A stretch of DNA of 64,000 bases from Trichosporon coremiiforme (GCA_039545355.1 BCJJ01000012.1:1195067-1259066), one strand, 5' to 3'. Counted from the stretch's first letter, positions 24,499-36,069 are shown. Program-made: numbers and translations. The notes: generated from the letters alone by a model not told the origin.

Positions 24499-26448
24499 AT
24501 GGCGACCTCCGCGAACGCACTCTACGTCGTGCGTCTCGTTCTCGGCGCCCGCAGTTCGACTGTGCCCCGCGCCGCGTTCGCCTCCGCTGTCGCCCGCCGA
24601 AATGTGTCGACTGCCGCCATCGGACAGGACGCAGCTTCATCTACGGCGTCCGGCACGGCCACCGATGCAGCCGCTGTTGCCGACGTCGATTTCCTCGAGC
24701 CCGAAAGTGGCGAGTACAACGACGCCGCCGATTTCTTGCCCGAGCGGACACCGACTTCGCCAGCCCCGATTCCCTGGCCAACCATCTTCCCCCATGGGGA
24801 GGCACGCCCGGTCCAGCGCCGACCATGCGATTTGCTCGCCCGACTCGTCTCTGAGAACCGCATCGAGCAAGCGCGCAAGGTCTACGACGAGCTGCATGCA
24901 CTTCACACCGTCCCCGTCCACCGGAAGCTCTATCTCAAAGCCGCCCTGTCAAGTCTGCAGCCGACGGCGGAGGGACGGGCGGACTTTCTCTTTTGGCTGG
25001 AGCTATACTCGAACCGCGGCGCCGCCGAGAACCACCCCGGCCTGAAAGCGACATGGGACCCAATCGTCTCCCAGATCCTGTACGAACACCTGGACGTCGA
25101 TTTCATCGGCAAGTTCCTCGAGCTTGGCGGTAGGAAAGGTCTGCTCCCGGCTCTCATGCCTCACTTCACCCATGTGCTGGCTACGATGGTTGCGCCAAGT
25201 GTGAGCGAGGAGATCATGCAGCGTTCCCTCGCTGCGTACATCAACTCTACGACTAGCAAGACCTCGACATCTCGACGAGCCGAATATGGCCGCGCCTTCG
25301 TCTCTGACCAGGTCAACCATTGGTGGAACCAGTACCTCCGGTCGCTGTCGCTGGCGGGCTGGAACGACGCCGCCCGCGCCCTCTTGTTTTCGCCTCCACC
25401 GGGCGTTGCCTGGGATCTCTTCACCCGGCACATCGTCGTCGGTGACCCAGGACCCCGCAAGCAGCGCGTGCTGGAGCGCCGTCGCTCAAAGACGAAGCAG
25501 GATCCCCTTGACGCCCTCCTGCGGGCACCGGATGCACAGGGACAGCCGCTCGCGAAGATGATCAGCTTGGCCGTTCACGCGCCTACCTTCCCCGATGTCG
25601 GCACGCTCGCTCGCATTCAAGCCGAGCTGGGAAGCATGCCGAACCGCGCGAGGCTGCTGGAGAGCTTTAAGCGGCGCTTCATCAATCCGCCAAAGTCGCA
25701 CCCTGGTCGTTCGATCCCGACCGTTGCTCAACAGTGGTGGTGGCACGCCGAGATCATGCGTCTCGTCCGCGCTGAGAAGCACCAGGAGGCTGTTGACCAC
25801 TTCCGGGAACACTTCCTGTGGCTCGGTTTGCCTCCTGTCAGCCTCGCGGCGCCGCAGCCCGATGCAACGCGTCTCGTTCCGTCGATCAACATTCTGACCA
25901 CGATCATCCCGTCGGTGCTGAGCTTGCTCAAGAAGGAAGAGTGGCTCAACTATCACGGTGCCTACCTCGACATGGTCGAGACCATGGCGCCCTCGCTTCA
26001 CCCCACCGAGTACACGCACCTCGCGTTCGTGCGCGAGATTGCTTTCCACCTCGGCCCGCCTAGTGCCCAGCACGCTCTGAAGAAGACGATGGAGCGCGGC
26101 CTTGACCCTGGCCTTCCGGCGTGGAACGCGCACTTGCTTGCACTTGCCGGTCGTGGACGCTTTGACGCTGCACAACATGTTCTGAAGGCGATGGAGGCGG
26201 GAAGGAAGATTGCTGGCCGTGTGCTGCCATCGCCCACCGCCAGGACGTACATCGGTCTCGTCCGTGTGTGTGCCGCCAACGGCCAAGAAGAGTGGGCGCG
26301 CAAGATCCTGGAGCAGCTCGCCGAGTTCCAGAAAGAGGACAGCCTCGAGGACGTCCCAGAGCAGAAGACGGAGCGCCCACGTCCGAAGGCAGTTCACGTC
26401 CGTGTTGCCCAACCAGTGGCGACGCCTCCATCATCTCAGTCGTCTTAG
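24499..26448 (+). CDS. Mitochondrial pentatricopeptide-like protein
   Basis: Single exon of 649 residues. The chosen ATG gives MATSANALYVVRLVLGARSS and an Arg/Ser/Ala-rich, acid-free first 40 residues, a good mitochondrial presequence; the frame stays open upstream but lacks that character. The body is helical. LLARLVSENRIEQARKVYDE and AWNAHLLALAGRGRFDAAQH followed by VLKAMEAG look like degenerate PPR helix pairs, with a further repeat near TYIGLVRVCAANGQEEWARK. Such proteins usually bind mitochondrial transcripts or the mitoribosome. No ortholog name could be assigned; target and role are unknown. The PPR label is inferred from repeat shape. Confidence 0.75.
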   Translation: MATSANALYVVRLVLGARSSTVPRAAFASAVARRNVSTAAIGQDAASSTASGTATDAAAVADVDFLEPESGEYNDAADFLPERTPTSPAPIPWPTIFPHGEARPVQRRPCDLLARLVSENRIEQARKVYDELHALHTVPVHRKLYLKAALSSLQPTAEGRADFLFWLELYSNRGAAENHPGLKATWDPIVSQILYEHLDVDFIGKFLELGGRKGLLPALMPHFTHVLATMVAPSVSEEIMQRSLAAYINSTTSKTSTSRRAEYGRAFVSDQVNHWWNQYLRSLSLAGWNDAARALLFSPPPGVAWDLFTRHIVVGDPGPRKQRVLERRRSKTKQDPLDALLRAPDAQGQPLAKMISLAVHAPTFPDVGTLARIQAELGSMPNRARLLESFKRRFINPPKSHPGRSIPTVAQQWWWHAEIMRLVRAEKHQEAVDHFREHFLWLGLPPVSLAAPQPDATRLVPSINILTTIIPSVLSLLKKEEWLNYHGAYLDMVETMAPSLHPTEYTHLAFVREIAFHLGPPSAQHALKKTMERGLDPGLPAWNAHLLALAGRGRFDAAQHVLKAMEAGRKIAGRVLPSPTARTYIGLVRVCAANGQEEWARKILEQLAEFQKEDSLEDVPEQKTERPRPKAVHVRVAQPVATPPSSQSS

Positions 26449-26785
26449 TTGTTTCAACCATCAGCATTCAATCGTTCATCAGCATGCATAAAATACAATC
26501 TTGCGTACAGATGAAGACATGCTCATCATGTCATGCATGCATACCACACACCGTAGCTTCACTTAACGTTCTACTCGATGCGAAATGCTCCCGCCACTCG
26601 GCGAAACTCCGCATAGACACCACGTGGAAACCATGTAGTGCGCAAAGCTCGAGTCCGTTTCTGAAATGTCCACTCGGACTCGGTGGACGCAGCGGCGGGG
26701 CCTGCGATAGACTTTGTTATCACCACCACCAACAGGTTCACCACCGCGCTTCGTCGCTTAGACTTTATAGAGGTGACAACTGAAA
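26449..26785. promoter_or_regulatory. Intergenic, FRS1 promoter
   Basis: A stretch between two plus-strand genes, with no supported coding frame. It holds the 3' end of the PPR-like gene and the promoter and leader of FRS1, including ATGCAT-rich sequence near 26480-26550. Confidence 0.5.
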
Positions 26786-28842
26786 ATGGTGAGTACGGCG
26801 TGCTCGGTGTAGCTCAGCGTTGCGGAGCTCTGCTACTCGCAGGTTATTTTGCTGACAACCACAGCCGACTATCACTGTCGACAAGGCCGAGCTCTACCGC
26901 CGCCTCGAGCGGGAGTACTGTGAGTTACGAGGCATTCGGCAGTAACTTACTCTCAGCCACGCAGGAGTTTGACGAGCTCTGCTTCGACTTCGGTATCGAG
27001 CTGGACGAGGACGTAAGTTGGGCAGCCGGTACCTTCAACTAACATTCAGACGACTGAGGAGGTCGAGGCCGCGATCAAGGCTGGCCTGCCCACTCCCCCG
27101 CCCCAGCTCAAGATCGAGATTCCGGCAAACCGCTACGACCTGCTGTGTATCGAGGGTCTTGCCCGCTCGCTCCGCATCTTCCTCGAGAAGGAGACCGCGC
27201 CGACGTACACCCTGGCCCAGCCGGCCAAGCTGCAAGAGCTGATCATTGAGCCGTCGACCTCGCCTCTGCGTCCCATGGCTGCGGGAGCTGTGATCCGCCT
27301 CGCGCGCCCCATGAACGAGCTGGAGTATGCGTCGTTCATCGACCTGCAGGACAAGCTGCACCAGAACCTGTGCCGTATGCGCAAGTTCGTTGCCATCGGC
27401 ACGCACGACCTTGACACGATCGAGGGACCCTTCCGGTGAGTTGGAGACGACAATCTCAACTGACCCCCAGGTACATGTGCAAGGACCCGAACGAGATCAA
27501 GTTCGCTCCCCTGAACCGGGAAACCGAGCACACGGCAACGGAGCTGATGTCGATCTACGAGCAGGACAGGCATCTGTCCAAGTACCTCGGCATCATCCGC
27601 GATGCGCCGGCGTACCCGATCATTTATGACAAGAACGGCCAGGTTCTCTCGATGCCGCCGATCATCAACTCGGACCACTCGAAGATTGTTGCCGGCAAGA
27701 CGACCAACATCTTTGTCGACACGACGGCGACAGACCAGACCAAGCTCGACATTGTCGTCATGCTTGTCGCGACCATGTTCGCCGAGTACTGCAAGGTGCC
27801 CTTCGAGATTGAGCCCGTGCGCGTCGTCCTTCCCGACGGCACCTCGAGGCTCACCCCCGACGTGTCCCCGCGCATGATGAAGGCGTCGCTCGGCTACCTC
27901 AATGCCGCAACTGGCCTCAACTTCTCGCGCGAGGAGGCGTGCCGTCTCCTGACCAAGATGTCGCTCAGCGCCACCCCCTCCGCCTCTGACCCGGACGTGC
28001 TCGACGTTGCTGTTCCCTGCACGCGCTCTGACATTCTGCACGAGTGCGACATCATGGAGGACCTGGCGATTGCGTACGGCTACAACAACCTCCCGACCGG
28101 CCACCCGAAGAGCAGCACGGTTGCCAAGCCGAATCCGGTCAACAAGCTCGGCGACATTCTCCGTCGCGAGGCCGCCATGGCGGGCTGGACCGAGGCCCTG
28201 CCGTACATCCTCTGCTCGTACGACGAGAACTACACCTGGCTGCTGCGCAAGGACCCCGGCGGCGAGGCCGTCCGCATGGCGAACCCGAAGACGGTCGAGT
28301 TCCAGGTTGTGCGCACGACGCTCCTCCCGGGTCTCCTCAAGACCATCCGCGAGAACAAGTCGCTCCCGCTCCCGCTCAAGGTGTTCGAAGTCTCGGACAT
28401 CTGCAAGCAGGACCCGAAGGAGGACCGCAAGGCGCGCAACGCCCGCCACATGGCCGCCGTGTACACGGACAACCGGGCGGGTTTCGAGGTCGTCCACGGC
28501 CTGCTCGACCGCATCATGCAGATCCTCGCTGTGCCCTTCATCGAGAGCAAGAACTCCTCCGCCGAATTCGGATACTACATCGCCGAGGGCTCCAACCCGT
28601 CCTTCATGCCGGGCCGTGCCGCCGACGTGTACCTCCGCCCCAAGCCGGGCAAGAGCAGCAGGACCCAGGACAAGACTGGCGTGCTCGACACCATGACGGA
28701 CGCCCTCAAGGACGCCCTCCCCGGCCACGGACGCGACATCTGCATCGGCAACATCGGCGTCCTCCACCCCCTCGTCCTCCAGAACTTTGACCTCTCGCGT
28801 CCCGCCTCAGCGCTCGAGATCACCGTCGAGCCCCTCCTCTAA
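26786..28842 (+). CDS. FRS1: Phenylalanyl-tRNA synthetase beta subunit, cytosolic
   Basis: PheRS beta pairs with the catalytic alpha chain to charge tRNA-Phe in the cytosol. Exons join(26786..26788, 26865..26919, 26957..27012, 27050..27435, 27471..28842) give 623 residues. The first coding exon holds only the ATG; splicing gives MPTITVDKAELYRRLEREYS then TQEFDELCFDFGIELDED, matching the eukaryotic beta N-terminus closely. Further marks are LKIEIPANRYDLLCIEGLAR, the B3/4 editing region with SIYEQDRHLSKYLGIIRDAP, and B5 with LDVAVPCTRSDILHECDIME. The C-terminal core has ILCSYDENYTWLL and ends LEITVEPLL. Introns 2-4 are 37, 37 and 35 nt. No organelle presequence is present, so this is the cytosolic form. 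Confidence 0.96.
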
Positions 28843-29109
28843 TCCGTACTTGATGCATTATAGGTTATTTAGCGTGCTGGGAACGTTGGAAACCGTCGGG
28901 TTCCCAGGATTGGAAGAGGAGCCTGAAGACTGACGAACGATAGAAAGAGCAGTGGCCGTGATACCAGCTTGATGGCGCAGAGGTGGCATCGGGTGTCTGC
29001 AGTGCCGCATCACCGCTATCCCGCAGGCAAGCCATCCAAGTCGACGTCGTCGACGCCATGATAGTCCCCATCGTCATTCCCCCACATATCCGAGGCCTTC
29101 TCCCGCCCA

Positions 29110-30052
29110 TCAAAGGGATGTGCCATTTTCTTCATCGTCAGCTACATTTTCATTCGTGTCAAGACTCGCACATCCCTCCTCACAGGGCACGACCCCGCTG
29201 ACAGAGTCTCCCTTGAACCAAGCCAAGACGTCCTCGCCTACCTCCCTTGCGTCGTGTCCCCTGTTGACCCCCCTTTCGCGTGCGCACGGCTCAGCCTCGC
29301 CCCAATGCGGTATCGAGAGCTCGAACGCCAACCCTCCAGTTCGTGGACCGGAGAGCGATGCCTGGTAATGGGACCGACCATGACGCGGCTCGTGGCGGAC
29401 GTGCTCCTTCAGATTGTGAATGGCGGCCGTGTAAGCGTGGGCACAGTGCACCAGAGGAGAGGGTTTGGGCCACGTTGCACAGTTCGACGACTGGCTTGCC
29501 GGTCTCCTCTCTTCTGTCTCTTCTGTCTCTTCTGTCTCTTCTGTCTCTTCTGTCTCTTCTGTCTCTTCTGTCTCTTCTGTCTCTTCTGTCTCTTCTGTCC
29601 CGGCTTCGCTGTGCGTTTAAGTGCACGATGCGGGCACGCTGTGCGACCAGCCATTCGTTGACATGGTCCAGGACGGCACGCTGTCCACGCTGTCCGCGCT
29701 GTCCACTTTAACGGTTTGGCTGTATCCTTGATCAGTGCTCAGGAAGCCGAGGCAGGAGGACTTGCTCGCGCTGCCGCCCCCTCCGGCCCTGCCGGACGGG
29801 GGGAAGACGTCCAGGACTCTGACCGAGACTGGCGAGGAGACGGGTGGCCGAGGTCTCCGAGAATTCGTCCGTCGCTTGCGATGCTTTGTTGTTTTGGGCA
29901 GCTCTGCTGCAGCCGGCGGTGGAAGCTGCAAGTGGGATGAAGGTCAGAAATCACGCCGCGCTCATTTCGACTTTCGACGCGTCTTGTATGGAGCCCCACG
30001 TCATCTTGACGTTCATCACGCTGCACCACGATCTGTTCCTAACCTCGCTCAT
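29110..30052 (-). CDS. Tentative unidentified multi-exon gene with minisatellite
   Basis: Coding character between FRS1 and the deubiquitinase gene is suggestive only. A possible model begins ATGAGCGAG at 30052, splices a 118-nt intron (GTTAGG..CTGAC..CAG) to 29925, and reads LPPPAAAELPKTTKHRKRRT then VLDVFPPSGRAGGGGSASKS. After a second uncertain splice it enters an (EET)n repeat made by the 9-bp minisatellite, then reads HAYTAAIHNLKEHVRHEPRH, GGLAFELSIPHWGEAEP and REVGEDVLAWFKGDS and stops at 29110. An alternative tail in another frame (AHPFDGREKASDMWGNDDGD, near 29020-29120) would require a different last splice. No family was recognised. A real but fast-evolving gene, or chance open frames, both remain possible. 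28843-29109 otherwise shows nothing. Confidence 0.33.
29509..29598. repeat. 9-bp minisatellite, ten perfect CTCTTCTGT units
   Basis: Ten uninterrupted copies of CTCTTCTGT cover 90 bases. Because the unit is a multiple of three and has no stop in any frame, all six frames stay open: minus strand RRD, EET or KRQ; plus strand Leu/Phe/Cys or Ser/Leu-rich. Long open frames across it are therefore not evidence of coding. Confidence 0.95.
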
Positions 30053-30137
30053 GAAACCGAAATCGAAATCAACGACGACCAGCAGCTGGCCGCAACGTTA
30101 CAGTACAATTATTACATCGCTATTCTAATTGCTTAGC

Positions 30138-33100
30138 CTACTCGCTCGGCGGGGACGGGGCGCTGACCATTTCGGCCGACTCGCTCGTGCCCTCGCTGTT
30201 AACGACATGGTACGAACCTCCGAGCCCTTGCTCTCCGTTGCTCGTCTCGGGCGCCTCCGAGTCGCTCGCGTCGGGGGTGGGCAGGCCAAAGCCGTGCGAC
30301 GTCGGCGGGGGAACGGCGGCGGCACCCCACATCGTGTTCCCGAACCCGACCTGCGCACCGGCGGCCGTAAGGTCGGACACCGTGGTGGGAGCTGCGCGGC
30401 TGCGGCCGAGGGGCACGTCGTCGTCGCTGTCATCAGAGCCTTGCGGCGAGACGGTCGGCGACGGTTGCAGCGGCGTGCCTGGCATGGACGGGAAGCTGCT
30501 CGCCATAGCCGATGCCGGCACACTCGGACCTAAGACCGGCGAGGCAGGCTCCGAGGGCATCGGCGTGACATGACGCGACGCCTCCTCCGCCTTTATGCGC
30601 GAAATACCGCCGATGGGTCGCTCGGTGCGGCGCTTATAGAAGAGCAAGTACGCAGCACGGGACTGCACGCCCTCGGCGGACGCCTTGGAAACGCGCGAGT
30701 CGTCATAGTTGTACCACTGCTGGTCGTCCTTATTCCGGCAGAAGGCGGTGTAGTGGCCACCACCGAGACCACCAAAGTGGTTGTCAACCGCGTACAGGTC
30801 GTAGATGAACGGCTCGGTCGAGTGCTCGATGCCGTAGTGCTTCGCCTCCTCGGGGGTGAGGTGCAGCGACTGCGTGATGCGGCGCTCGCCGATGCGCTCG
30901 TCGAGATCGAGCCCCTCGTTGGGGAAGCTGACCATGTGGTCGAGCTTGTCGCGGAGGGTGCGCGCAGAGCCGAATCGCTTGATGCAGATAACGAGAATGT
31001 CCGGCGCCTTGTAGATCTCGAGCTTCTTCGTCGCCGGCTGGTGCTTCTTGCACACCGGGCAGTACCACAGGTCGTCCTGGCCCAGCGTCTCCTCCTTGGA
31101 GAACTCGTCGAGACAGTCGTCGAGCGTGATCGCACGTCCACGGCCCTTCTTCTCCGCGTCCTTGGCGATCGCAGGGTCGATGACGAGCTCGAGGCCGCGC
31201 AGAAGCTGCTCGCGGCGCGGCTCGAAGAACTCCTCAAACGTAGAGTTCTTCCACTGCACGAACAGAGCCTCACCCGGGCGCACGCACGCAGCCGGCTGCT
31301 TCGGGTGTTTCGGGTCCTCAGTCTCAGCCTCGTCATCCGAGTTGGCCGCGGAGCCGGCAGCGCTGTTGCTGGTGCCGACGAGATTTGAGAAGCTCGACGC
31401 CATGCGCTGCAGAACTGGTCGCTTGGCACGTGCCCGCTTCTCGAGCGACGACCAGCTGCCCTGCGCACCCGAAGGGTTGCCGCGGTACAGGTTGTGCACG
31501 TTAGGGTCGTTCTTCTTGAAGAAGCTCATGCCGGACGAGTTCGACTCGGCGCTGGCAGGGTCGGCGACGTAGATCTTGAACAGATCTCCGCGTGCGACAA
31601 CGCGACCGGACTGCGACGCAATTGACAGAGAGCTGGTGGAGCGAGGGATGCCATCGACCGGAGGAGGCGCAAGCTTCGTCGGGTCAATGGGCTCAGCGCC
31701 ATCCTCATCGACACGGATTTCAGCGACTTCGTCGTCCTCATCCTCGATATCCGGCAGAGGCTGAGCCTGCGGCGCGTTGGGCTTCACGAAGAGCGCGTTA
31801 CTCTGCTCGGGCTTGACCAGACGCGAGTAACCACGCATGACCGCCTCACGAACGGCCGCCGGGTCCATAGCCTCCTCCTTTGACAGCGTGATGAAGAAGG
31901 GCTCGAGGCAGCCCTCCGACGGAGCCGAGTCGCCGCGGGAGAAGGATGATCGAGGCGAGTCGTTGGGTTGGAACGTGTAGACGGGCACAGTCACAGATCC
32001 ATCCGTGGGCACGGTGCCGACGGCCTTGTGGGTCGCGGTGACGGGAACGCCAACGTCATGGAAGATCGCGACATCATGGTCCTTTGCCTCCGTGTTCGGG
32101 TCCGAGTCGAGCCACCAGGCGTAGATGCCGCCCTTCCAGCAGTCAAAGCCGACAATGTTGTTGCCGTTCGTCTGGAGCAGCTGTCCAAGCTTCTCCTTCA
32201 CGGTGGAGAACGAGGCGTTGGCTGGAACGAGAAGCTGGACATTGACGGGAGCGAGGTCGGTGTCCTTCGGGAAGAAGATGCACTTGAATGTACGCGTTTG
32301 GGTGATGGGCATCGGCACGGTGAGGTACATGAAGGGGTCCATCGTGATGGACTCCTTGTGACACTCTGGACAGACGAGGGTGCTCTGGAGCTGGCCCTGG
32401 AACAGGTCGACAATGACCGAGTCGTTGCGCTGCTTGTACCCCTCCCAGCACTCCTTTCCGAGTTCCGCGAGCTCACGGTCGCCACCTCCGGGCTTCCAAT
32501 CGGGCTTCTCTATGTACGGCTTCTTCTTGATGCGGTTCAGGTCCTCGTGCAGTCCGTCGAGCAGGAAAGCCAGGAACTCTTGCGTGTCGTGCTGGCCGTA
32601 ACCGGCAAACTGAGGCGCGAAACGAGAGCAGGTCGACTTCAGGCGACGGGGCGAGAAAGACGAATGCGCCGGTGACGTCCAGAGAGTCTCAAGCGTCTCG
32701 CCGAACGCCTCGGCGACCTGGCCGTGCATGCCGAGCGGGTTGTCGGGGTTGAGCTCCTCGCGGTAGACGCCGGCTGGCGTTAGTTGAAATGAATGCTCAG
32801 AGTAACTCACAAAGGAAGTAGTCAGCCAGAACGGACGTGTTGCTAAGGCACTGCGTGGCTGATGCCATGAAACAGGTGTTGCCGAGGTTGTTCAGGCCGA
32901 CGAGACCATGTCCGCTGCGAGTGCGCGATTGCGACCTCGTCTGCGGCTTGTTGAATGCCGCTAACGAGCTCGTCGAGGATCCAGCCGCCGAGTTGCCCGA
33001 GTAAAACGCGGGCTTTCCGAACAGCGGCTGCAGCTTCTCTGTCGCGTTTCCGTTTGCATCAGCAGTCAACGGCCAGTCGACGGAACCGGCGCTGTTAGAC

Positions 33101-34124
33101 GAGCTGACCTCGAGGACAATGTCGTCGCTGTCCGCGAAGCCACCATCAGCGAGCGTCTTGTCGTTGCCGGACAGCATCTTGGCTGAGAGCTTGGGCATGT
33201 CCTTTGCGTCGATCTCAAGGGAAGTCGGGGCTTCTTGCGCGTCAAGAGTCCAGAGGCGGAGCGGAGCACCGACAGAGATCATGTCGGCGAAGACGGCTCG
33301 GACGAACGTCTTGAGTTCAGAGTACGTCGTAGTACTCGGGGCAGTGATGGTGACGGGAGCAGGAGGGGCGGCCGGCGGGACGGGAATGGATGGCTCGGTC
33401 GAGACGATGTGCAAGCGGTAGGTCTGGGGGGCGATCTCGATCCGTTCTCCAGCGAGACACAAGCGCGGGAGCTGTGGGCTGTCGGAAGGGTAGCTGTAAG
33501 CCTTGACTAGAGCTTCCCAGCCCATGGAGCCGACGTAGATGAAATCCTCGTCCTCTTCCAGACCGTCGCGGAGTCGCCAGAACAGCTGCTTCTGCGGCTC
33601 GGACTCGTGACCGGGGATCAAGGCTGTAAGCTCGGTCGGGGTGGTGCAGGCGACAAGCGGGGTGATGTCCAAGGCAGGGGGCGTACCCTCGCCACCGCCG
33701 AGCGCATGCTGAGAGAGGTCCTTCAGATACGACTTTGGAATGAGGTAGAACGTCGATCGCTCAGAGTACGGCGGGGGAAGAGCACCTGCTTCGTCAGCTT
33801 CAGCCGGTGGCTCTAGCTCTTACCGAGGACAGCGTCGTAGAGCTGCTTGCTGTCGGACTGGGACATGGCAGCGTTGTCAGCGTCGCCCTCGCCCAATGAG
33901 ACTCGGCCGGTTTGGGCGACCCAGCCGGAGCTGCTCTGTCCGTCGTCGTCAAGGTCCATTCTAAGAGGAGACGAGGGGAAGGCGTTGTGGGTGGCCGGGG
34001 CGAGGGAGGCAGGAGGGCTAGAGGCAGTGTCTTCTGACGCGGCGCGCTTAGGGGACGATGACGATGATGGTGAAGGTGGGTCGGTGCGAGGACGCTTTAA
34101 TGTTGTGGCGTGAGCCTGCGCCAT
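30138..34124 (-). CDS. Ubiquitin carboxyl-terminal hydrolase, UBP12/USP4-USP15 type
   Basis: A cysteine deubiquitinase. Exons complement(30138..32773, 32811..33785, 33824..34124) give 1,303 residues; introns are 38 and 37 nt. After a Ser/Pro-rich N-terminus comes a DUSP domain ([50 protein letters not shown]). The USP domain has the Cys box [20 protein letters not shown] (catalytic Cys near 404), the [20 protein letters not shown] block, a zinc-type [20 protein letters not shown] and a second [13 protein letters not shown], and the His box [17 protein letters not shown] with catalytic His near 1098, then [11 protein letters not shown] long insertion separates the USP halves as in Ubp12 and USP15. 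The C-terminal tail is Ser/Pro-rich. Substrates are not predictable. Confidence 0.93.
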
Positions 34125-34923
34125 CTCTGCGCCTTCAGGCGGGCGAGGAGAGTTGTGGGGGGGGGGGGAGGGGACGTGACGGAATAGGAAGAGAGTTTCT
34201 GGGTTTGGTCTCTCCTGGTCCTTGTCCTTGGAATGCTGAGGTGAGGTGCGGGCAGTCGAGAAGGAGCAAGAATGAAAGGGTGAGTTATTTGTGTTGAGGC
34301 TGTGGTGACTGTGTGTGGGCGAGCCAAAGTCAACAACAGGTCGAACCTGGAACCTTGGCGCTCAAAGGTCTGTGGGTGGACCGACAAAGTAAGTGGACCG
34401 GGCTGGCCTGTCCAACGATGTCATCCATCTACATGTTCCATTTACTTCCGCACCACTTGTTCCAATCCATCGTCGCCCCCGTCTCTGCTCCCATGACTCG
34501 TTGCTCAGAGTAAGGAGCGGGCTCGCAAACGCCACAAAGCTGTTCTTCGATGCTGCTGATAGTCTTTCCATAATGACATCTCTTCGAAACGAGGCTCCGG
34601 ACAAGGTTGAGCTCATCGGCGGCGACGAGGAAGACCTCGATGTCTTGGCTGCCGACTGGACCGCTATGTCATTCACGTGCACGCCGCGATCTGCCGCTGA
34701 GGGTGACCACGCGACAGGTGCCACAGACTGTACCTGAGTCCTCCACCGGACGGCGATACTGTATCTCCGGTTCCTGGCTTTCCCTCCAGGCTGAGCCAGA
34801 GATTTCGGACTGGAAAGTCGAGCGTGCAGCAGCGACTGCAGCAAGACGAGATCGAGGCGGTTGCTCCGGTTACACTCTCTGCTTACACCCCTCCACACCA
34901 AAACACCACCAACACTCAGCACC
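34125..34923. promoter_or_regulatory. Divergent promoter region, deubiquitinase gene / mL38
   Basis: A 799-base stretch between divergent genes. Both strands carry an open frame of moderate length (plus 34393-34737; minus 34362-34925), but neither has domains or an exon chain, and they overlap each other. The plus frame contains an acidic VELIGGDEEDLDVLAADW segment that looks protein-like. A 10-G run lies near 34157. Treated as promoter DNA. Confidence 0.45.
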
Positions 34924-36069
34924 ATGGTCCGCCCTCAGGTGCTTGCCCGCGCCGTGCGCTCCGGCCCTTCGCGCCTGTTCGCCCGCGCCGAGTCGACTTC
35001 GGCCGCTTCGTCGAGCTTCACCCCCGCCCTGCCCGCCGGACAGGACCAGGCTTACGACCTCGCGCTCGAGTTCATCGCTCAGCAGACGGCGAAGAAGCAG
35101 GCGCGTCTCGAGGCTGTTCAGGCTAAGATCGGTGCCAACCCGACGCCGAAGCAGGCTCAGCGGATAGCGCGCATGCAGGTCGACGCCCTCATCGACGACC
35201 CCGCGACGCGGCGCGAGTTCGCCGAGAACGGAGGCAAGGGCCAGATGCAGCGCCCGATCATGCGCGCGCTCGCGAAGCAGGCGTGGCTTCGTGCCGGCGA
35301 GCTCGACCTCGTTATGCAGCGTGTGTTCCAGCTCGGTATCGTGCCCGACCTCCTTCCCGACGTTACTCCCCGCGGCGCTCTGCGTATTGAGGGCATTGAG
35401 GCCGGAACGGTCCTTCCCCCGTCTCAGCTCGCGAACCCGCCCAAGATCTCGCTCCAGTTCTTCGACCAGCCGCCCGGAGTCTCCCCCCTCGCCCCCGTCG
35501 ACTCCAAGGCGCTCTACACGCTCCTCATCGTGGACGCCGACATTCCCAACCACGAGACGGCGTCCTACGAGCAGCGCCTGCTGTACGCCAAGAGCGACAT
35601 CCCGCTGTCGATCCTCTCCGGCGAGGTCGACCTGGTCACCGGCCCCGGAAACGAGATTGTCTCCTACGAGCCCCCCGTCCCCTGCTTCGGCGCGGGCAAG
35701 CACCGTTTCGCCATCTTCGCCATCGCTCAGAAGCAGGACATGGGCACCATGTCGTCTGAGCGTGCCAACTTCAACCTCCGTTCTTTCCTCGAAACCGCCA
35801 ACCTCAGCGCCAAGGACGTCGTTGCCGCTTCTGTCCTCCGCTCCGAGTGGACGAAGGAGGACAAGCGCTACATCCGCGAGACGTACGAGCGCATCCACGG
35901 CGAGCCCGCCCCGTACTACGGCAAGGCGCCCAAGGAGACGCGCTACAGCTACCCCCTGTCGGCCAAGGCGCAGCGCATCGCCGACGCTCGCGCCGCCGCG
36001 TGGGATGAGGCCATCGCCAACATGAAGGCGTTCGAGGAGGGTGAGCCGGAACAGCCCCAGCAGGCTTAA
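34924..36069 (+). CDS. MRPL35: Mitochondrial large ribosomal subunit protein mL38
   Basis: A PEBP-fold protein of the mitochondrial large ribosomal subunit (yeast MRPL35). Single exon, 381 residues. It starts MVRPQVLARAVRSGPSRLFA, a basic presequence. The PEBP domain shows ALYTLLIVDADIPNHETASY, VDLVTGPGNEIVSYEPPVPC and GKHRFAIFAIAQKQDMG, with the C-terminal block RETYERIHGEPAPYYGKAPK typical of mL38. The frame stays open 63 bases upstream, but the first ATG giving a presequence is used. The gene is divergent from the deubiquitinase gene. Confidence 0.9.
   Translation: MVRPQVLARAVRSGPSRLFARAESTSAASSSFTPALPAGQDQAYDLALEFIAQQTAKKQARLEAVQAKIGANPTPKQAQRIARMQVDALIDDPATRREFAENGGKGQMQRPIMRALAKQAWLRAGELDLVMQRVFQLGIVPDLLPDVTPRGALRIEGIEAGTVLPPSQLANPPKISLQFFDQPPGVSPLAPVDSKALYTLLIVDADIPNHETASYEQRLLYAKSDIPLSILSGEVDLVTGPGNEIVSYEPPVPCFGAGKHRFAIFAIAQKQDMGTMSSERANFNLRSFLETANLSAKDVVAASVLRSEWTKEDKRYIRETYERIHGEPAPYYGKAPKETRYSYPLSAKAQRIADARAAAWDEAIANMKAFEEGEPEQPQQA

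Noticed and set aside
26800..26860. tRNA A-box-like GTAGCTCAGCG in FRS1 intron 1
   Set aside because: No B box follows and no acceptor stem pairs; the segment is a normal intron.
29280..29711. Plus-strand frames with Leu/Phe/Cys or Ser/Leu repeats across the minisatellite
   Set aside because: The 9-bp unit keeps every frame open, so these are repeat artefacts.
34362..34925. Overlapping open frames on both strands between the deubiquitinase gene and mL38
   Set aside because: Neither has domain content or splice partners; most likely divergent promoter sequence.
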